From: JBCAXA01 sp038749025 | GTDB lineage: Bacteria; Pseudomonadota; Gammaproteobacteria; Steroidobacterales; Woeseiaceae | Direction of reading: 5' to 3' | DNA length: 64,000 bases | NCBI GenBank assembly: GCA_038749025.1 | Contig: JBCDIL010000005.1 | Coordinates: forward strand, 124,001-188,000 | In this document: positions 8,854 through 16,823 of the stretch, piece after piece | How the letters are laid out: each line of letters starts with the position of its first letter | Position numbering within the stretch: position 1 is the first letter of the stretch | Notes under the pieces: model-generated | What the model was told of the DNA's origin: nothing | The model's database searches: none | The model's input: the letters and a program-made list of their open reading frames with translations, nothing else | Position numbers and translations under genes: made by a program

Positions 8854-8881
8854 AAAAAAGGGCCCTAGAGGACCCTTTTTT
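8854..8881 (-). terminator. Intrinsic terminator of tRNA-Arg
   Basis: A GC-rich stem (GGGTCC against GGGCCC) is extended by A/T pairs, with a 4-base loop and a run of T. In the minus-strand RNA the one irregular pair becomes a G-U wobble. In the plus-strand RNA it would be a C-A mismatch. The hairpin therefore fits termination of the leftward tRNA transcript. Confidence 0.75.
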
Positions 8882-8888
8882 TTATTGG

Positions 8889-8962
<74 letters not shown>

Positions 8963-8976
8963 GTTGCGGAGGGTGG

Positions 8977-8982
8977 ATTATA
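8977..8982 (-). promoter_or_regulatory. Likely -10 box of tRNA-Arg
   Basis: On the minus strand a perfect TATAAT lies 14 bases before the tRNA 5' end. The -35 element is poorly matched at the expected distance. Confidence 0.5.
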
Positions 8983-9137
8983 AGCGCATTGACGAGGCAC
9001 AACAGGCCGATCTGTTCAATTTCTCTGAATCCCACATGACATGACCGACGTACCTAACTATATTGTCGGGCTGCAAATCCGCGCTAACTAACCCGCCGTC
9101 CGCCAACGACGGTTCAGTCAAAAAAGGATCGCCCACC

Positions 9138-9482
9138 GTGGAGCTAAAAGGAAAAATCACCGCTGTTCTTCCGGAGAAAAACGGCACATCAGCGCGTGGG
9201 CCCTGGCGTAAGCAGGAATACGTAATTGAGATCCCCGGCGACTACCCGAAAAACGTCTGCTTCATGGTCTGGGGTGACAAAATCGATCAATTCGGTATTA
9301 CCGAGGGACAAGAACTCACGGTTCATATCGACTTGGAAAGCCGCGAATACAACGGTCGTTGGTACACCGACGTTAAAGCATGGCGTATCGAAGCGAGCAG
9401 CACGGACTCGGCCGCGGATGAAAAGCCACCGCTGCCGGACGAGGCACCACCGGCGCCGTTTGACGACAATATCCCGTTCTAA
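9138..9482 (+). CDS. DUF3127 family protein with SSB-like acidic tip
   Basis: The start is set at GTG 9138, because the preceding AAAAAAGGAT is a good ribosome site and family members begin with the sequence that follows (VELKGKITAVLPEKNG). The 114-residue protein has the DUF3127 core GPWRKQEYVIE, FMVWGDKIDQF and LESREYNGRWYTDVKAW, probably an OB-fold. An acidic, Pro-rich tail ends in PFDDNIPF. That tip is very close to the DDIPF tip by which SSB recruits repair proteins. The role is unknown; a link to single-stranded DNA processing is an inference from fold and tail. It is convergent with the next gene. Confidence 0.75.
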   Translation: MELKGKITAVLPEKNGTSARGPWRKQEYVIEIPGDYPKNVCFMVWGDKIDQFGITEGQELTVHIDLESREYNGRWYTDVKAWRIEASSTDSAADEKPPLPDEAPPAPFDDNIPF

Positions 9483-9507
9483 CGAACGTATCGGCGTTTG
9501 CGTCTGA

Positions 9508-10506
9508 TTAATCCACCCAGTCCAGCGGTCCGCCTGGAATAAACGGTAGCGACAGCGTTTCGGCCTCGCCATCGCGAAGCACGTATAGGTTGTAACCGGT
9601 GTTTGGCGTCTCAAACGCTTCGGACAGCGGATCTTCAGCAACGAAGACGACGGCCTCGCCGTCCGGTGAGTAGGCAACGGCCTCTAACGGATAACCGTGC
9701 GAGTGAATTCGCTCGGGCGAGCCATCGTCTAAGTCCATTTCGAACACTTGCCCGTTGTAGATGAAAACAACGCGGTCTTTCTTTGGGTGGGTATCGATCG
9801 AACGAATATCGCCTTTGATGCGGCCGTCGTCGATTCGCTTCGCCGCCTTGAAGCGCTTATCAACTTTGAAGATCCCATAGCCAACGTCGCCACCGGCGCC
9901 AGTGGCAACCAGCTCTCCCTTCCGCGTCCATTCGCTAACGCCGTAGTTGCGAAGTACGGTAACAAGCCCGTCGTTAACGTCATAGATCTGGACGCCGGCG
10001 TAGGTGTTGTCGCCAATACCGAACTGCGCAGCAGCCGTATCCGGCAGCTCGTCTTTCGGCAGTGGAATCGCCGTGTTAACGACCGCAATCAACTCATCGT
10101 TGGGATGCATTTTCGGCCGCAATAGATCGGGCGTGATCGTGTCTAGCTCAAAGCACTCGGACACGGGACCGGCGAAGCCGTCGGCATCGGTTACCGCAAC
10201 GCGCACCGATAGCGGCGCGCACCGTTGCAAAAACGCCATGTTTTTCGAACCCATCGAAGCATCAACACCGTCCGCGGCTACCTCATAACGGCCACGGCGC
10301 ATGTCCATACGCATGACTTGATGCGCCTGCATCGGTGGGTTGCGCTCGAAAATTAGCGTGCCTTCCAGACCGCGCGGGTGCAGGCGTTGGTCTGAACCGG
10401 CGGCATCGGCCTCGCCATTCGCGTTTTCGGGCTCTCCGCCGCATGCACCAAGCGCTGCGACGATGCTGATTAGCAACGCCAACCGTGCTGTTGTTACCAC
10501 CATCAT
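9508..10506 (-). CDS. Lipoprotein with TolB-like beta-propeller repeats
   Basis: The start is ATG 10506, just after AAGGACAACA. The protein (332 residues) opens with a lipoprotein signal ending in LGAC at about residues 18-21. WD40/TolB-like strands follow, for example RSIDTHPKKDRVVFIYNGQV and LEAVAYSPDGEAVVFVAEDP. It is therefore probably an outer-membrane or periplasmic lipoprotein with a propeller fold. No Tol-Pal neighbours are present, so it is not TolB itself. It is divergent from fpr, with a Fur-like box between. Confidence 0.65.
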   Translation of the reverse strand: MMVVTTARLALLISIVAALGACGGEPENANGEADAAGSDQRLHPRGLEGTLIFERNPPMQAHQVMRMDMRRGRYEVAADGVDASMGSKNMAFLQRCAPLSVRVAVTDADGFAGPVSECFELDTITPDLLRPKMHPNDELIAVVNTAIPLPKDELPDTAAAQFGIGDNTYAGVQIYDVNDGLVTVLRNYGVSEWTRKGELVATGAGGDVGYGIFKVDKRFKAAKRIDDGRIKGDIRSIDTHPKKDRVVFIYNGQVFEMDLDDGSPERIHSHGYPLEAVAYSPDGEAVVFVAEDPLSEAFETPNTGYNLYVLRDGEAETLSLPFIPGGPLDWVD

Positions 10507-10620
10507 TGTTGTCCTTGTATGCCGTTTGCCTTCAGGGGCCACGATTTAACGAAAGAATAACTGAGATGTTCCCGTTGCCGGCACCACGTCGACCTGACTG
10601 AAACGTGAGTCAATCCATTA

Positions 10621-10643
10621 TTGCGAATGCTTCTCATTTGCGA
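10621..10643. promoter_or_regulatory. Fur-box-like operator upstream of fpr
   Basis: The 23 bases form an imperfect palindrome, TTGCGAATG-N5-CATTTGCGA. Its core resembles gammaproteobacterial Fur boxes (AATGAGAA...ATTC on the other strand). It lies about 55 bp before the ATG of fpr and about 115 bp before the divergent lipoprotein. It may bind Fur or a related regulator. Confidence 0.45.
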
Positions 10644-10699
10644 TAGCTTACCGAACTCTTGATAACAGCCCTACGGCTAACCAACGAGTTCACACGAAA

Positions 10700-11479
10700 A
10701 TGCCCGCCTTACGATCCGAAACCGTGCTGTCGATGCACCACTGGAACAACAAGCTGTTTAGTTTTCGCACGACACGCGACCGCGGATTCCGCTTCAAGAA
10801 CGGGCAGTTCATTATGGTGGGTATTAAGGTCGAAGGTCGTCCAGTGATGCGTGCCTACAGCATCGCTAGCCCTAACCATGAAGACCATCTCGAGTTCTTC
10901 AGCATCAAAATCAGCGACGGTGCGCTGACGTCGCGGCTGTGCCATATCGACATTGGCGATGAGGTATTGCTCTCTGCAAAACCGGTCGGAACACTGGTAC
11001 TCGACGACCTCAACCCGGGCAAGCGGTTGTTTCTGCTAGCGACCGGTACCGGGTTGGCACCGTTCCTAAGCGTTATCCAAGACCCAGAAACCTACGAGCA
11101 CTTTGACGACGTGATCCTCGTGCATGGCGTACGCCATGCTGACGACCTAGCCTACCAAGACTTTATCGACCACGACCTGTTGCAGATGCCGTACATCGGG
11201 GAGTTGGCGGCCAAGCAGCTACGCTACTTCACAACGGTCACTCGCAACGAGCATCCGTGCCAAGAGCGGATTCCGGCACTGCTAACGTCCGGCCGATTGT
11301 GCAGCGATCTTGCGATTGCACCGCTCGACCCCGCGACCGATCGCGCAATGATTTGCGGTAGCATGGCGATGCTCCGCGATACAGAAGCCGCCCTCGAGAC
11401 ACTCGGCTTTGTCGGTTCACCGAAGCAAGGCGTACCGGGCGATTTCGTTATTGAGCGAGCGTTCGCTGAATCGACCTAG
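10700..11479 (+). CDS. fpr: Ferredoxin/flavodoxin--NADP reductase
   Basis: This 259-residue protein matches the short bacterial Fpr type. The FAD-binding motif is RAYSIASP, FSIKISDGALTSRL continues the FAD domain, and the NADP-binding motif is TGTGLAPFLS. CGSMAML and a C-terminal end rich in Val/Phe/Ile (GDFVIERAF) are typical. It moves electrons between NADPH and ferredoxin or flavodoxin in the cytoplasm, supporting iron-sulfur repair, oxidative stress defence or oxygenases. The ribosome site is weak. A Fur-like box lies upstream. Confidence 0.9.
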   Translation: MPALRSETVLSMHHWNNKLFSFRTTRDRGFRFKNGQFIMVGIKVEGRPVMRAYSIASPNHEDHLEFFSIKISDGALTSRLCHIDIGDEVLLSAKPVGTLVLDDLNPGKRLFLLATGTGLAPFLSVIQDPETYEHFDDVILVHGVRHADDLAYQDFIDHDLLQMPYIGELAAKQLRYFTTVTRNEHPCQERIPALLTSGRLCSDLAIAPLDPATDRAMICGSMAMLRDTEAALETLGFVGSPKQGVPGDFVIERAFAEST

Positions 11480-11495
11480 ACGTTGCTGCGTGCGT

Positions 11496-12722
11496 CTAGG
11501 TCTCGGAAGCCGAAGTTCGGCGATTGGATGATCGTCCACTGACGCTTAGCCACCAGCTGGCGGCGGTCGCCAACGATGCGAAACAGATAATCATCGCAAT
11601 TGGCGGATAACGGCCATCGAAGATCGTGCCGGAAAGAACGGAAAAGCTACCGCCGAGTACCAGTCCGATTGCGCTCGACAGCCCGGACGCCGTGCCGGCA
11701 ACCGTCGGGTAATCGGCGACAGCACCGGCCATCGAGATCGGTGTGGTGGCACCAGCGGCGAACATCGAAATCGCGATCGGCACCAACACAGTCACGACCG
11801 TCAGCGGTAACGCGATGCTCGACACCCAGGCGGCGATACCGCCGATAGCACCAACGATGACACCCACTCGTAGCACGGGCGTCGTACCGTAGCGGACCGT
11901 CATTTTCGCAGCGAGCGTGGCACCGATGACGTAATTGACGGCCATCAAACCCCACAGCAATCCGAAGCCGCCGGAGTCAATACCGAACGATGACTCGAAC
12001 AATGGCGCCCCGATCGCCATGAACGCGAAAAACGTTCCCTGCACAAACCCGAAGGCCAATGTGTTACCCACAAAGCCGCGCGACGTTAATAAGAGGCCGT
12101 AGCTGCTAAACCAGGCGCGCAACGTCGGCGGTGTTAGCTCAGTCGGGCGCGTCTCCGGCAAGCTGAGCAACATCTTGAAGAACACGAGGCCACCGATAAC
12201 GGCCGATGCAAAAAATATGGCCGAGTAATCGGCGGCGCTATCGATGAGCCCACCGATCACCGGCGCGATAATCGGCGCGAACCCCATCGCCGCCGCAATG
12301 TAAGACATCGCCTCGGCCATGCGGTTGCGGTCGTAGGTATCGCGAAGAATCGCGCGACTAGCGACGGTACCCACGCTGACACCGGCAGCCTGCGCAAACC
12401 GCCCGAGTATCAATTGATCGAGACTATTCGCAAGCCCGCAACCGACACTGGCGATCGTGAACGTTGCGAAACCGATTAGCATGACGGAACGGCGGCCAAA
12501 CCGGTCACACAGAAACCCGCAAATCGGCTGCGCCAAGGCCAGGCCAAACAAGTACGCCGAGATAACGTATTGCGCTTCGGCTAGATCGGCATTGAACGCC
12601 GCAACGATCGCGCCAAGCGACGGCACGACGATCGCCATCCCGAACGGCGACAACGAGCTAGCGAGGCTCAGCAGCCAAATAGGCGCCCGCCGCGGCTGCG
12701 CCGGTACCGCGTTACTCACCAT
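11496..12722 (-). CDS. MFS transporter, Bcr/CflA-type drug:H+ antiporter family
   Basis: This 408-residue protein has about 12 hydrophobic segments. Between TM2 and TM3 is the MFS motif A (GFLCDRFGRRSVML). Arg-rich signatures of drug/H+ antiporter-1 members follow TM4 (RAILRDTYDRNRMAEAMSYI). It is probably an inner-membrane exporter of a small hydrophobic compound. It is the last gene of a leftward run of four (VOC, VOC, MFS, MFS), with only 6 bp to the preceding MFS gene, so efflux or uptake of the compound handled by the VOC proteins is plausible. Confidence 0.88.
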   Translation of the reverse strand: MVSNAVPAQPRRAPIWLLSLASSLSPFGMAIVVPSLGAIVAAFNADLAEAQYVISAYLFGLALAQPICGFLCDRFGRRSVMLIGFATFTIASVGCGLANSLDQLILGRFAQAAGVSVGTVASRAILRDTYDRNRMAEAMSYIAAAMGFAPIIAPVIGGLIDSAADYSAIFFASAVIGGLVFFKMLLSLPETRPTELTPPTLRAWFSSYGLLLTSRGFVGNTLAFGFVQGTFFAFMAIGAPLFESSFGIDSGGFGLLWGLMAVNYVIGATLAAKMTVRYGTTPVLRVGVIVGAIGGIAAWVSSIALPLTVVTVLVPIAISMFAAGATTPISMAGAVADYPTVAGTASGLSSAIGLVLGGSFSVLSGTIFDGRYPPIAMIICFASLATAASWWLSVSGRSSNRRTSASET

Positions 12723-12728
12723 ATCTCG

Positions 12729-14039
12729 CTAGGCCGATACGGTCTGAGCCGCAATCTCGCGACGATACGCTCGAAGGGCAAACGGTACTAGCAGCAAGAT
12801 CGGAATCCCGAACATTGCCGGCACAGCGGCTGTCGCCAGATAAAGATTTTCCTCAGCCCAGCGATCCGATAAGAAACCCACGGTAGGTGGTCCAAGGAAA
12901 AGACCGGCCATGCTGATGGTGAGGTAGTACAACGCAGTCACCTGGCCACGTATCTCGCTCGGGGTGATGTTGAGCAACCCAGTAACACCGGTTGCCGATG
13001 CTGTCGCTATACCGATGGTATTAAAAACAATCCAAGCGAAGGCCAACTCGGCGGAAGGCATCAACGGTGCGGCAATCGCCGTCGGAACAATCAGTGCCGC
13101 GCCGCAAACCAAGATCACGAGCGGTGCGTCGCGTCGCCCTTCCGAATACATCTTGTCGTTGAGCCAACCCGCAACGTTGACTGTAAGCGGCCCTACCGCC
13201 AGGAGAACGACAGCGTTAACTAGCGCGTACTTTTCGGCAGGCCAGCCCCAAGTGCGCTCAAACATCGGCGCATACCAGTATTGCATGTAGGCGGTAATTG
13301 TCATTAAGCAAGGGACTGCAAGAAATGACAGGTAAACAAACCAACGTTGCCCAACATGATGCAGCAGCATCGAAAACGTTCCACCACTGTCTTGCTTGAT
13401 CTCCACCTGCCGCTTTGGCTCACGTAACGTGAGAAACAACAACGCGAGTAGCAAACCGGGCACACCAACGATAAAGAAAGTTAGCTGCCATGGGGCAACC
13501 GTACCGATCATCGGTACCGAGATCTCCGGAACAGTTTTCGCCCACGTGATGACCGACGCGCTAACCAGTGATGCGATTCCGGCACCGACCGACAATGCAG
13601 CCGTGTAGAACGCGATCGGTCGGCCTCGTCGCTCGCGCGGAAAGCTATCGGCGATCATCGACATTGCGCATGGACCGAGGGTGGCCTCGCCAACGCCGAC
13701 GCTCATGCGAGCCGCGAACATATGCCAAGTCTTACTAGCTAGCCCCGATGCGGCTGTCGCAAACGACCATACGAAGACCCCGGCTGCAACGATCCACGTG
13801 CGCCGGGCGCGATCGGCCGCATAGCCCAGAGGTAAGCCCATCGTTGCGTAAAAAACTGCGAACGCAGGCCCACCTAATAGACCCATTTGGAAGTCTGTCA
13901 AGCCGAGGTCGGCTTTAATGGGTTCAACTAGCAACCCCAGGATAGAGCGATCGACATACGATAGGACGTAGGCGAGCGTGAGAATGACGACCATGTACCA
14001 GGCGTAGCGCGAACTCGGGTACTGCCGTTCGCTGCTCAT
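12729..14039 (-). CDS. MFS transporter, spinster-like family
   Basis: This 436-residue protein has 12 predicted membrane segments and the spinster-type features YVLSYVDRSILGLLVEPIK near TM1 and GYAADRARRTW as motif A. GVGEATLGPCAMSMIADSFP is typical of proteobacterial members found beside catabolic genes. Its ATG overlaps the stop of the upstream VOC gene in an ATGA arrangement, so translation is coupled. It is likely an importer or exporter of an organic acid or lipid-like compound; the direction is not known. Confidence 0.88.
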   Translation of the reverse strand: MSSERQYPSSRYAWYMVVILTLAYVLSYVDRSILGLLVEPIKADLGLTDFQMGLLGGPAFAVFYATMGLPLGYAADRARRTWIVAAGVFVWSFATAASGLASKTWHMFAARMSVGVGEATLGPCAMSMIADSFPRERRGRPIAFYTAALSVGAGIASLVSASVITWAKTVPEISVPMIGTVAPWQLTFFIVGVPGLLLALLFLTLREPKRQVEIKQDSGGTFSMLLHHVGQRWFVYLSFLAVPCLMTITAYMQYWYAPMFERTWGWPAEKYALVNAVVLLAVGPLTVNVAGWLNDKMYSEGRRDAPLVILVCGAALIVPTAIAAPLMPSAELAFAWIVFNTIGIATASATGVTGLLNITPSEIRGQVTALYYLTISMAGLFLGPPTVGFLSDRWAEENLYLATAAVPAMFGIPILLLVPFALRAYRREIAAQTVSA

Positions 14040-14494
14040 TCAGCGTCTCCGGCAGCGGGAATGTGATAGATCACGGTGAGGTTGTCATCGAAATCGACGA
14101 TCCCTACTTCGCGACCGCGGCGGCCGTCATGCGTCATCAATACGCCTTCGTCGACGACGGTACAGCCGGCTGCCTTGGCGCCAGCAACGACGGCGTCGAC
14201 ATCGGCGACCTCGACCACAATGGCGCTGCGCCGTGGCATCGGCACCGGCGGTAGCGGCCCCGGAACTTCGGTAAGCGCCATCACACGCACTTGCGCTTCG
14301 GTACCGAGAACAGCGAACCGAATCGGCTTGTCACGATCGATGTCGAACACGTCATATGAATAAGAGTCATCGGGCGAGTCTTTGATAAACGCAAGCTCGA
14401 ACCCAAGCACGTCGCAATACAACTTAAGTGCGCGATCGATATCCGTGACAACGAAATTGGCGCGCTGAAACCGCACCTCCCCTGAACCGGCCAT
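14036..14494 (-). CDS. VOC (glyoxalase/bleomycin-resistance fold) protein
   Basis: The start at ATG 14494 follows a GGGGAGAG site; the open frame further upstream overlaps the previous gene and is not used. The 152 residues form one VOC unit: RFQRANFVVTDIDRALKLYC, GFELAFIKDS, and the second half with VEVADVDAVVAGAKAAGC and VGIVDFDDNLTVIYH. VOC proteins bind a metal and act as lyases, isomerases or extradiol dioxygenases. It is in an operon with another VOC gene (22 bp upstream) and two MFS genes downstream. Confidence 0.82.
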   Translation of the reverse strand: MAGSGEVRFQRANFVVTDIDRALKLYCDVLGFELAFIKDSPDDSYSYDVFDIDRDKPIRFAVLGTEAQVRVMALTEVPGPLPPVPMPRRSAIVVEVADVDAVVAGAKAAGCTVVDEGVLMTHDGRRGREVGIVDFDDNLTVIYHIPAAGDAE

Positions 14495-14516
14495 AACTCT
14501 CTCCCCGACCTCTTGG

Positions 14517-14993
14517 TTAGTCGTCGGTAATACCAACGACTTGGTTGGCCTCGTAAAAATACCCATCCGGATCAAACACGGAGATACCGATGAAATGCTT
14601 GGTTCGCCCGTCGTGCCCTTTGGTCGACCACTCACGCGGTGGGCAATGCACATGCGTACCGCAGGCTTTGGCCGCCTCGAACATCGCATTGGCGTCGTCC
14701 GTTGCAACGACAAAGGTCGGGTTGCCGTAGGTCACCGACTTCGGTATCTCATCGGGGGCCGGTAACGGCGGATCGACCCACTGCAACAAACCGATCATCC
14801 CAATCACGGGATCCTCCGCTTGCAGGATAACCAAGCGGGTCTTGTCGCCCTTCTTGCCAGCCGCCAGTCCTTCGCCCGAAAGCTCGAAATCGGTGTCCAT
14901 CCAGATCGACATGCCGAGCACGCGTTGGTACCAGTCAACCGAACGGTCCATGTCGCGAACGATCAGTGTTGTACGCTTGATGATGTTGGCCAT
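14517..14993 (-). CDS. VOC (glyoxalase-like) protein
   Basis: The start is ATG 14993, after AAAGGGGACG; the longer open frame is upstream noise. The 158-residue protein has the VOC halves IIKRTTLIVRDMDRSVDWYQ / RVLGMSIWMD and PTFVVATDDANAMFEAAKAC / GISVFDPDGYFYEANQ. The final Glu in FYEAN is the usual metal ligand position. It leads the four-gene leftward operon and is divergent from a third VOC gene at 15098, with a perfect palindrome between, so all are probably co-regulated. Confidence 0.84.
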   Translation of the reverse strand: MANIIKRTTLIVRDMDRSVDWYQRVLGMSIWMDTDFELSGEGLAAGKKGDKTRLVILQAEDPVIGMIGLLQWVDPPLPAPDEIPKSVTYGNPTFVVATDDANAMFEAAKACGTHVHCPPREWSTKGHDGRTKHFIGISVFDPDGYFYEANQVVGITDD

Positions 14994-15025
14994 CGTCCCC
15001 TTTCCCGGCGCGCTTGCCACGCCCC

Positions 15026-15041
15026 TATTGTTATAACAATA
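15026..15041. promoter_or_regulatory. Perfect 16-bp palindrome, probable operator between divergent VOC operons
   Basis: TATTGTTATAACAATA is its own reverse complement. The core TTGT-TATA-ACAA fits the general GT-N4-AC form of GntR-family (FadR-like) sites. It lies 32 bp before ATG 14993 on one side and 56 bp before ATG 15098 on the other. It is AT-rich in GC-rich surroundings. No GntR gene is in the window. Confidence 0.6.
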
Positions 15042-15097
15042 TAGCATTTCGCCGCTGTCGCCAGCGGACTTTCCAACAGAGCGAGGTCGATATCAGC

Positions 15098-16141
15098 ATG
15101 CGAAATCTTTGGCTCGGTTTGTTGTGTATGGTGATCGTCAGGTCCGCTCAGGCGGGCCCGTGGTTGCAGCACGGCTATCAAGAAGCGGTGTTTAGTGTCT
15201 CGTCGCTGGCGACCTACCAAGAACTCCTGACTGAGGTCGCTGGCTGGCAGGAAATCGCCGCAGGCGCGGTTCCTCGTGAACAACTTAACGCTTGGAACCT
15301 TGCCGAAGCGGTTACCGCTGAGTTCGCGGTTTTCGCGAACCCCGGTACCGAACGCGGCTTCATTCGATTGATCGACTTCGACAACACGCCGCAACAACGA
15401 ATTCGCTCGGGCGCGCAGTCTTGGGACACCGGCGGTTGGTTCGACGTCAACTCGCGTGTCCTCGACATGCAAACAAAGTTCGAGCAACTGCAACGCCGCG
15501 GCTGGCAATCGACCAGCGACCCAGTCACCTTCAGTTTTGGTCCGTTCGTTGTCACCGAGTGGCTGAGCCGCGGACCCGATGGCATTGTGGTTGCAATGAT
15601 CGAACGCGTGCAGCCGCCGCTCGAAGGTTGGCCGGCACTGCGTGAGATGAGCCGGCTGTTCAACGCGACGCAAATTGTCTCGGACATGCCGGCGGCGCGC
15701 GAATTTTACGAGCGCACGCTTGGCTTTAAGCCCTACCTCGAGCACCGCGGCGCCAGTAAGGAGGAAGGGCCGAATGTTCTCGGTATTCCGCACAACCTGG
15801 CCGATGACATCGTTCGCGACGTGGTGATCTTGAACCCGACGGGCACCAATGAAGGGTCGGTGGAGTTGCTGAGCTACGAAGGGATTAGCGGTGCCGACTT
15901 CAGTGCCCGTGCCACACCGCCGAACCTCGGCATCCTGATGCTGCGTTTTCCTACCTCTGATATCGACGGCTTGCATCAGCATCTTGTCGCCAACGACGTC
16001 ACCATCGAGTTTGTGCCGACCGTGGTCTCGGCACCGCCGTATGGCGACGTCCGGCTAATGGCTGTCCGCGGACCGGACGGAGTTTGGATTGAATTCTTCG
16101 AGCCCGTGGACGGCGCTCGCGATACGGAGTCAGCACCATGA
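15098..16141 (+). CDS. Exported two-domain VOC family protein
   Basis: Starting at ATG 15098 (GAGGTCGAT upstream), the 347-residue protein has a signal peptide (MRNLWLGLLCMVIVRSAQA). A first degenerate VOC region follows at about 25-165, then a second clearer one at about 185-330 (MSRLFNATQIVSDMPAAREF, RTLGFKPYLE, RGPDGVWIEFFEP). Most VOC enzymes are cytoplasmic, so export is notable. Its stop overlaps the next ATG (ATGA), coupling it to an F420-reductase-like dehydrogenase. It probably acts on the same compound as the divergent VOC/MFS operon (inference). Confidence 0.75.
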   Translation: MRNLWLGLLCMVIVRSAQAGPWLQHGYQEAVFSVSSLATYQELLTEVAGWQEIAAGAVPREQLNAWNLAEAVTAEFAVFANPGTERGFIRLIDFDNTPQQRIRSGAQSWDTGGWFDVNSRVLDMQTKFEQLQRRGWQSTSDPVTFSFGPFVVTEWLSRGPDGIVVAMIERVQPPLEGWPALREMSRLFNATQIVSDMPAAREFYERTLGFKPYLEHRGASKEEGPNVLGIPHNLADDIVRDVVILNPTGTNEGSVELLSYEGISGADFSARATPPNLGILMLRFPTSDIDGLHQHLVANDVTIEFVPTVVSAPPYGDVRLMAVRGPDGVWIEFFEPVDGARDTESAP

Positions 16142-16812
16142 ACATTACGATTCTCGGCACCGGCCGAATGGGCGCGGCATTTGGCCGCCGCTTGGGCAGC
16201 CTTGGCCACTCGATTACCTACGGTACGCGACGTGCGGACGACCCTGAAATCGCCGAACTCGTTAGCCGGTCGGGCGACACTGCGACAGCCAGTGACTGCA
16301 GCTCGGCCGTTGCCGCTGCCGATCTCGTCATCGTTGCCGTGCCGTACCACGCGTTGGCCGAGACAATCGCGGCCGCCGGCTCGTTGGAAGGTAAAACCGT
16401 GGTCGACGTAACAAATGCATTGGCGCCAACCGACGACGGCTTGATGCACCTGTCGAGTGATACGTCGTCCGCCGAGGAGCTGCAAAACCTTGCGCCAAAC
16501 GCGATGCTCGTCAAAGCGTTCAATACGGTCGGCTTTCATATCATCGCGAATCCGGCCCTGGCCGGCGGCCCGGTAACGGTCATGTTGGCCGGCGACGACG
16601 CCGATGCGAAGCGTTCGATCGCCGAATTTGTGGGAACACTCGGTTTCGAGGCCGCCGATGTTGGTCCGCTGCGCCACGCTCGTTACCTGGAAGGCATGAG
16701 CGCCCTGTACCTGGTGCCGTACCTGACCGGCCGAAGCGATGACGCGTTCGAGTACTACCTTCGCACCGGCGCGAGTCCGACCGAATCGAAGGGCGTGCGC
16801 GCGGCGGGCTAG
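16138..16812 (+). CDS. NADPH-dependent F420-reductase-like (NPDR) oxidoreductase
   Basis: This 224-residue protein starts directly with a Rossmann motif, ITILGTGRMGAAFGRRLG. It then has ITYGTRR, VIVAVPYHALAETI and VDVTNAL, the pattern of the F420H2:NADP oxidoreductase-like family. That family also includes many proteins of unknown substrate in bacteria without F420. Length is normal. It overlaps the exported VOC gene by 4 bp and is translated with it. A paralogue lies at 62411-63055. It may be a reductase or dehydrogenase; the substrate is not known. Confidence 0.8.
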   Translation: MNITILGTGRMGAAFGRRLGSLGHSITYGTRRADDPEIAELVSRSGDTATASDCSSAVAAADLVIVAVPYHALAETIAAAGSLEGKTVVDVTNALAPTDDGLMHLSSDTSSAEELQNLAPNAMLVKAFNTVGFHIIANPALAGGPVTVMLAGDDADAKRSIAEFVGTLGFEAADVGPLRHARYLEGMSALYLVPYLTGRSDDAFEYYLRTGASPTESKGVRAAG

Positions 16813-16823
16813 TGGATGCGGCA

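Noticed and set aside
14963..15982. 339-residue minus-strand open frame opposite the exported VOC gene
   Set aside because: It has no family features and overlaps a gene with signal peptide, domains and good start on the other strand. The minus frame at 15976-16824 is rejected for the same reason.
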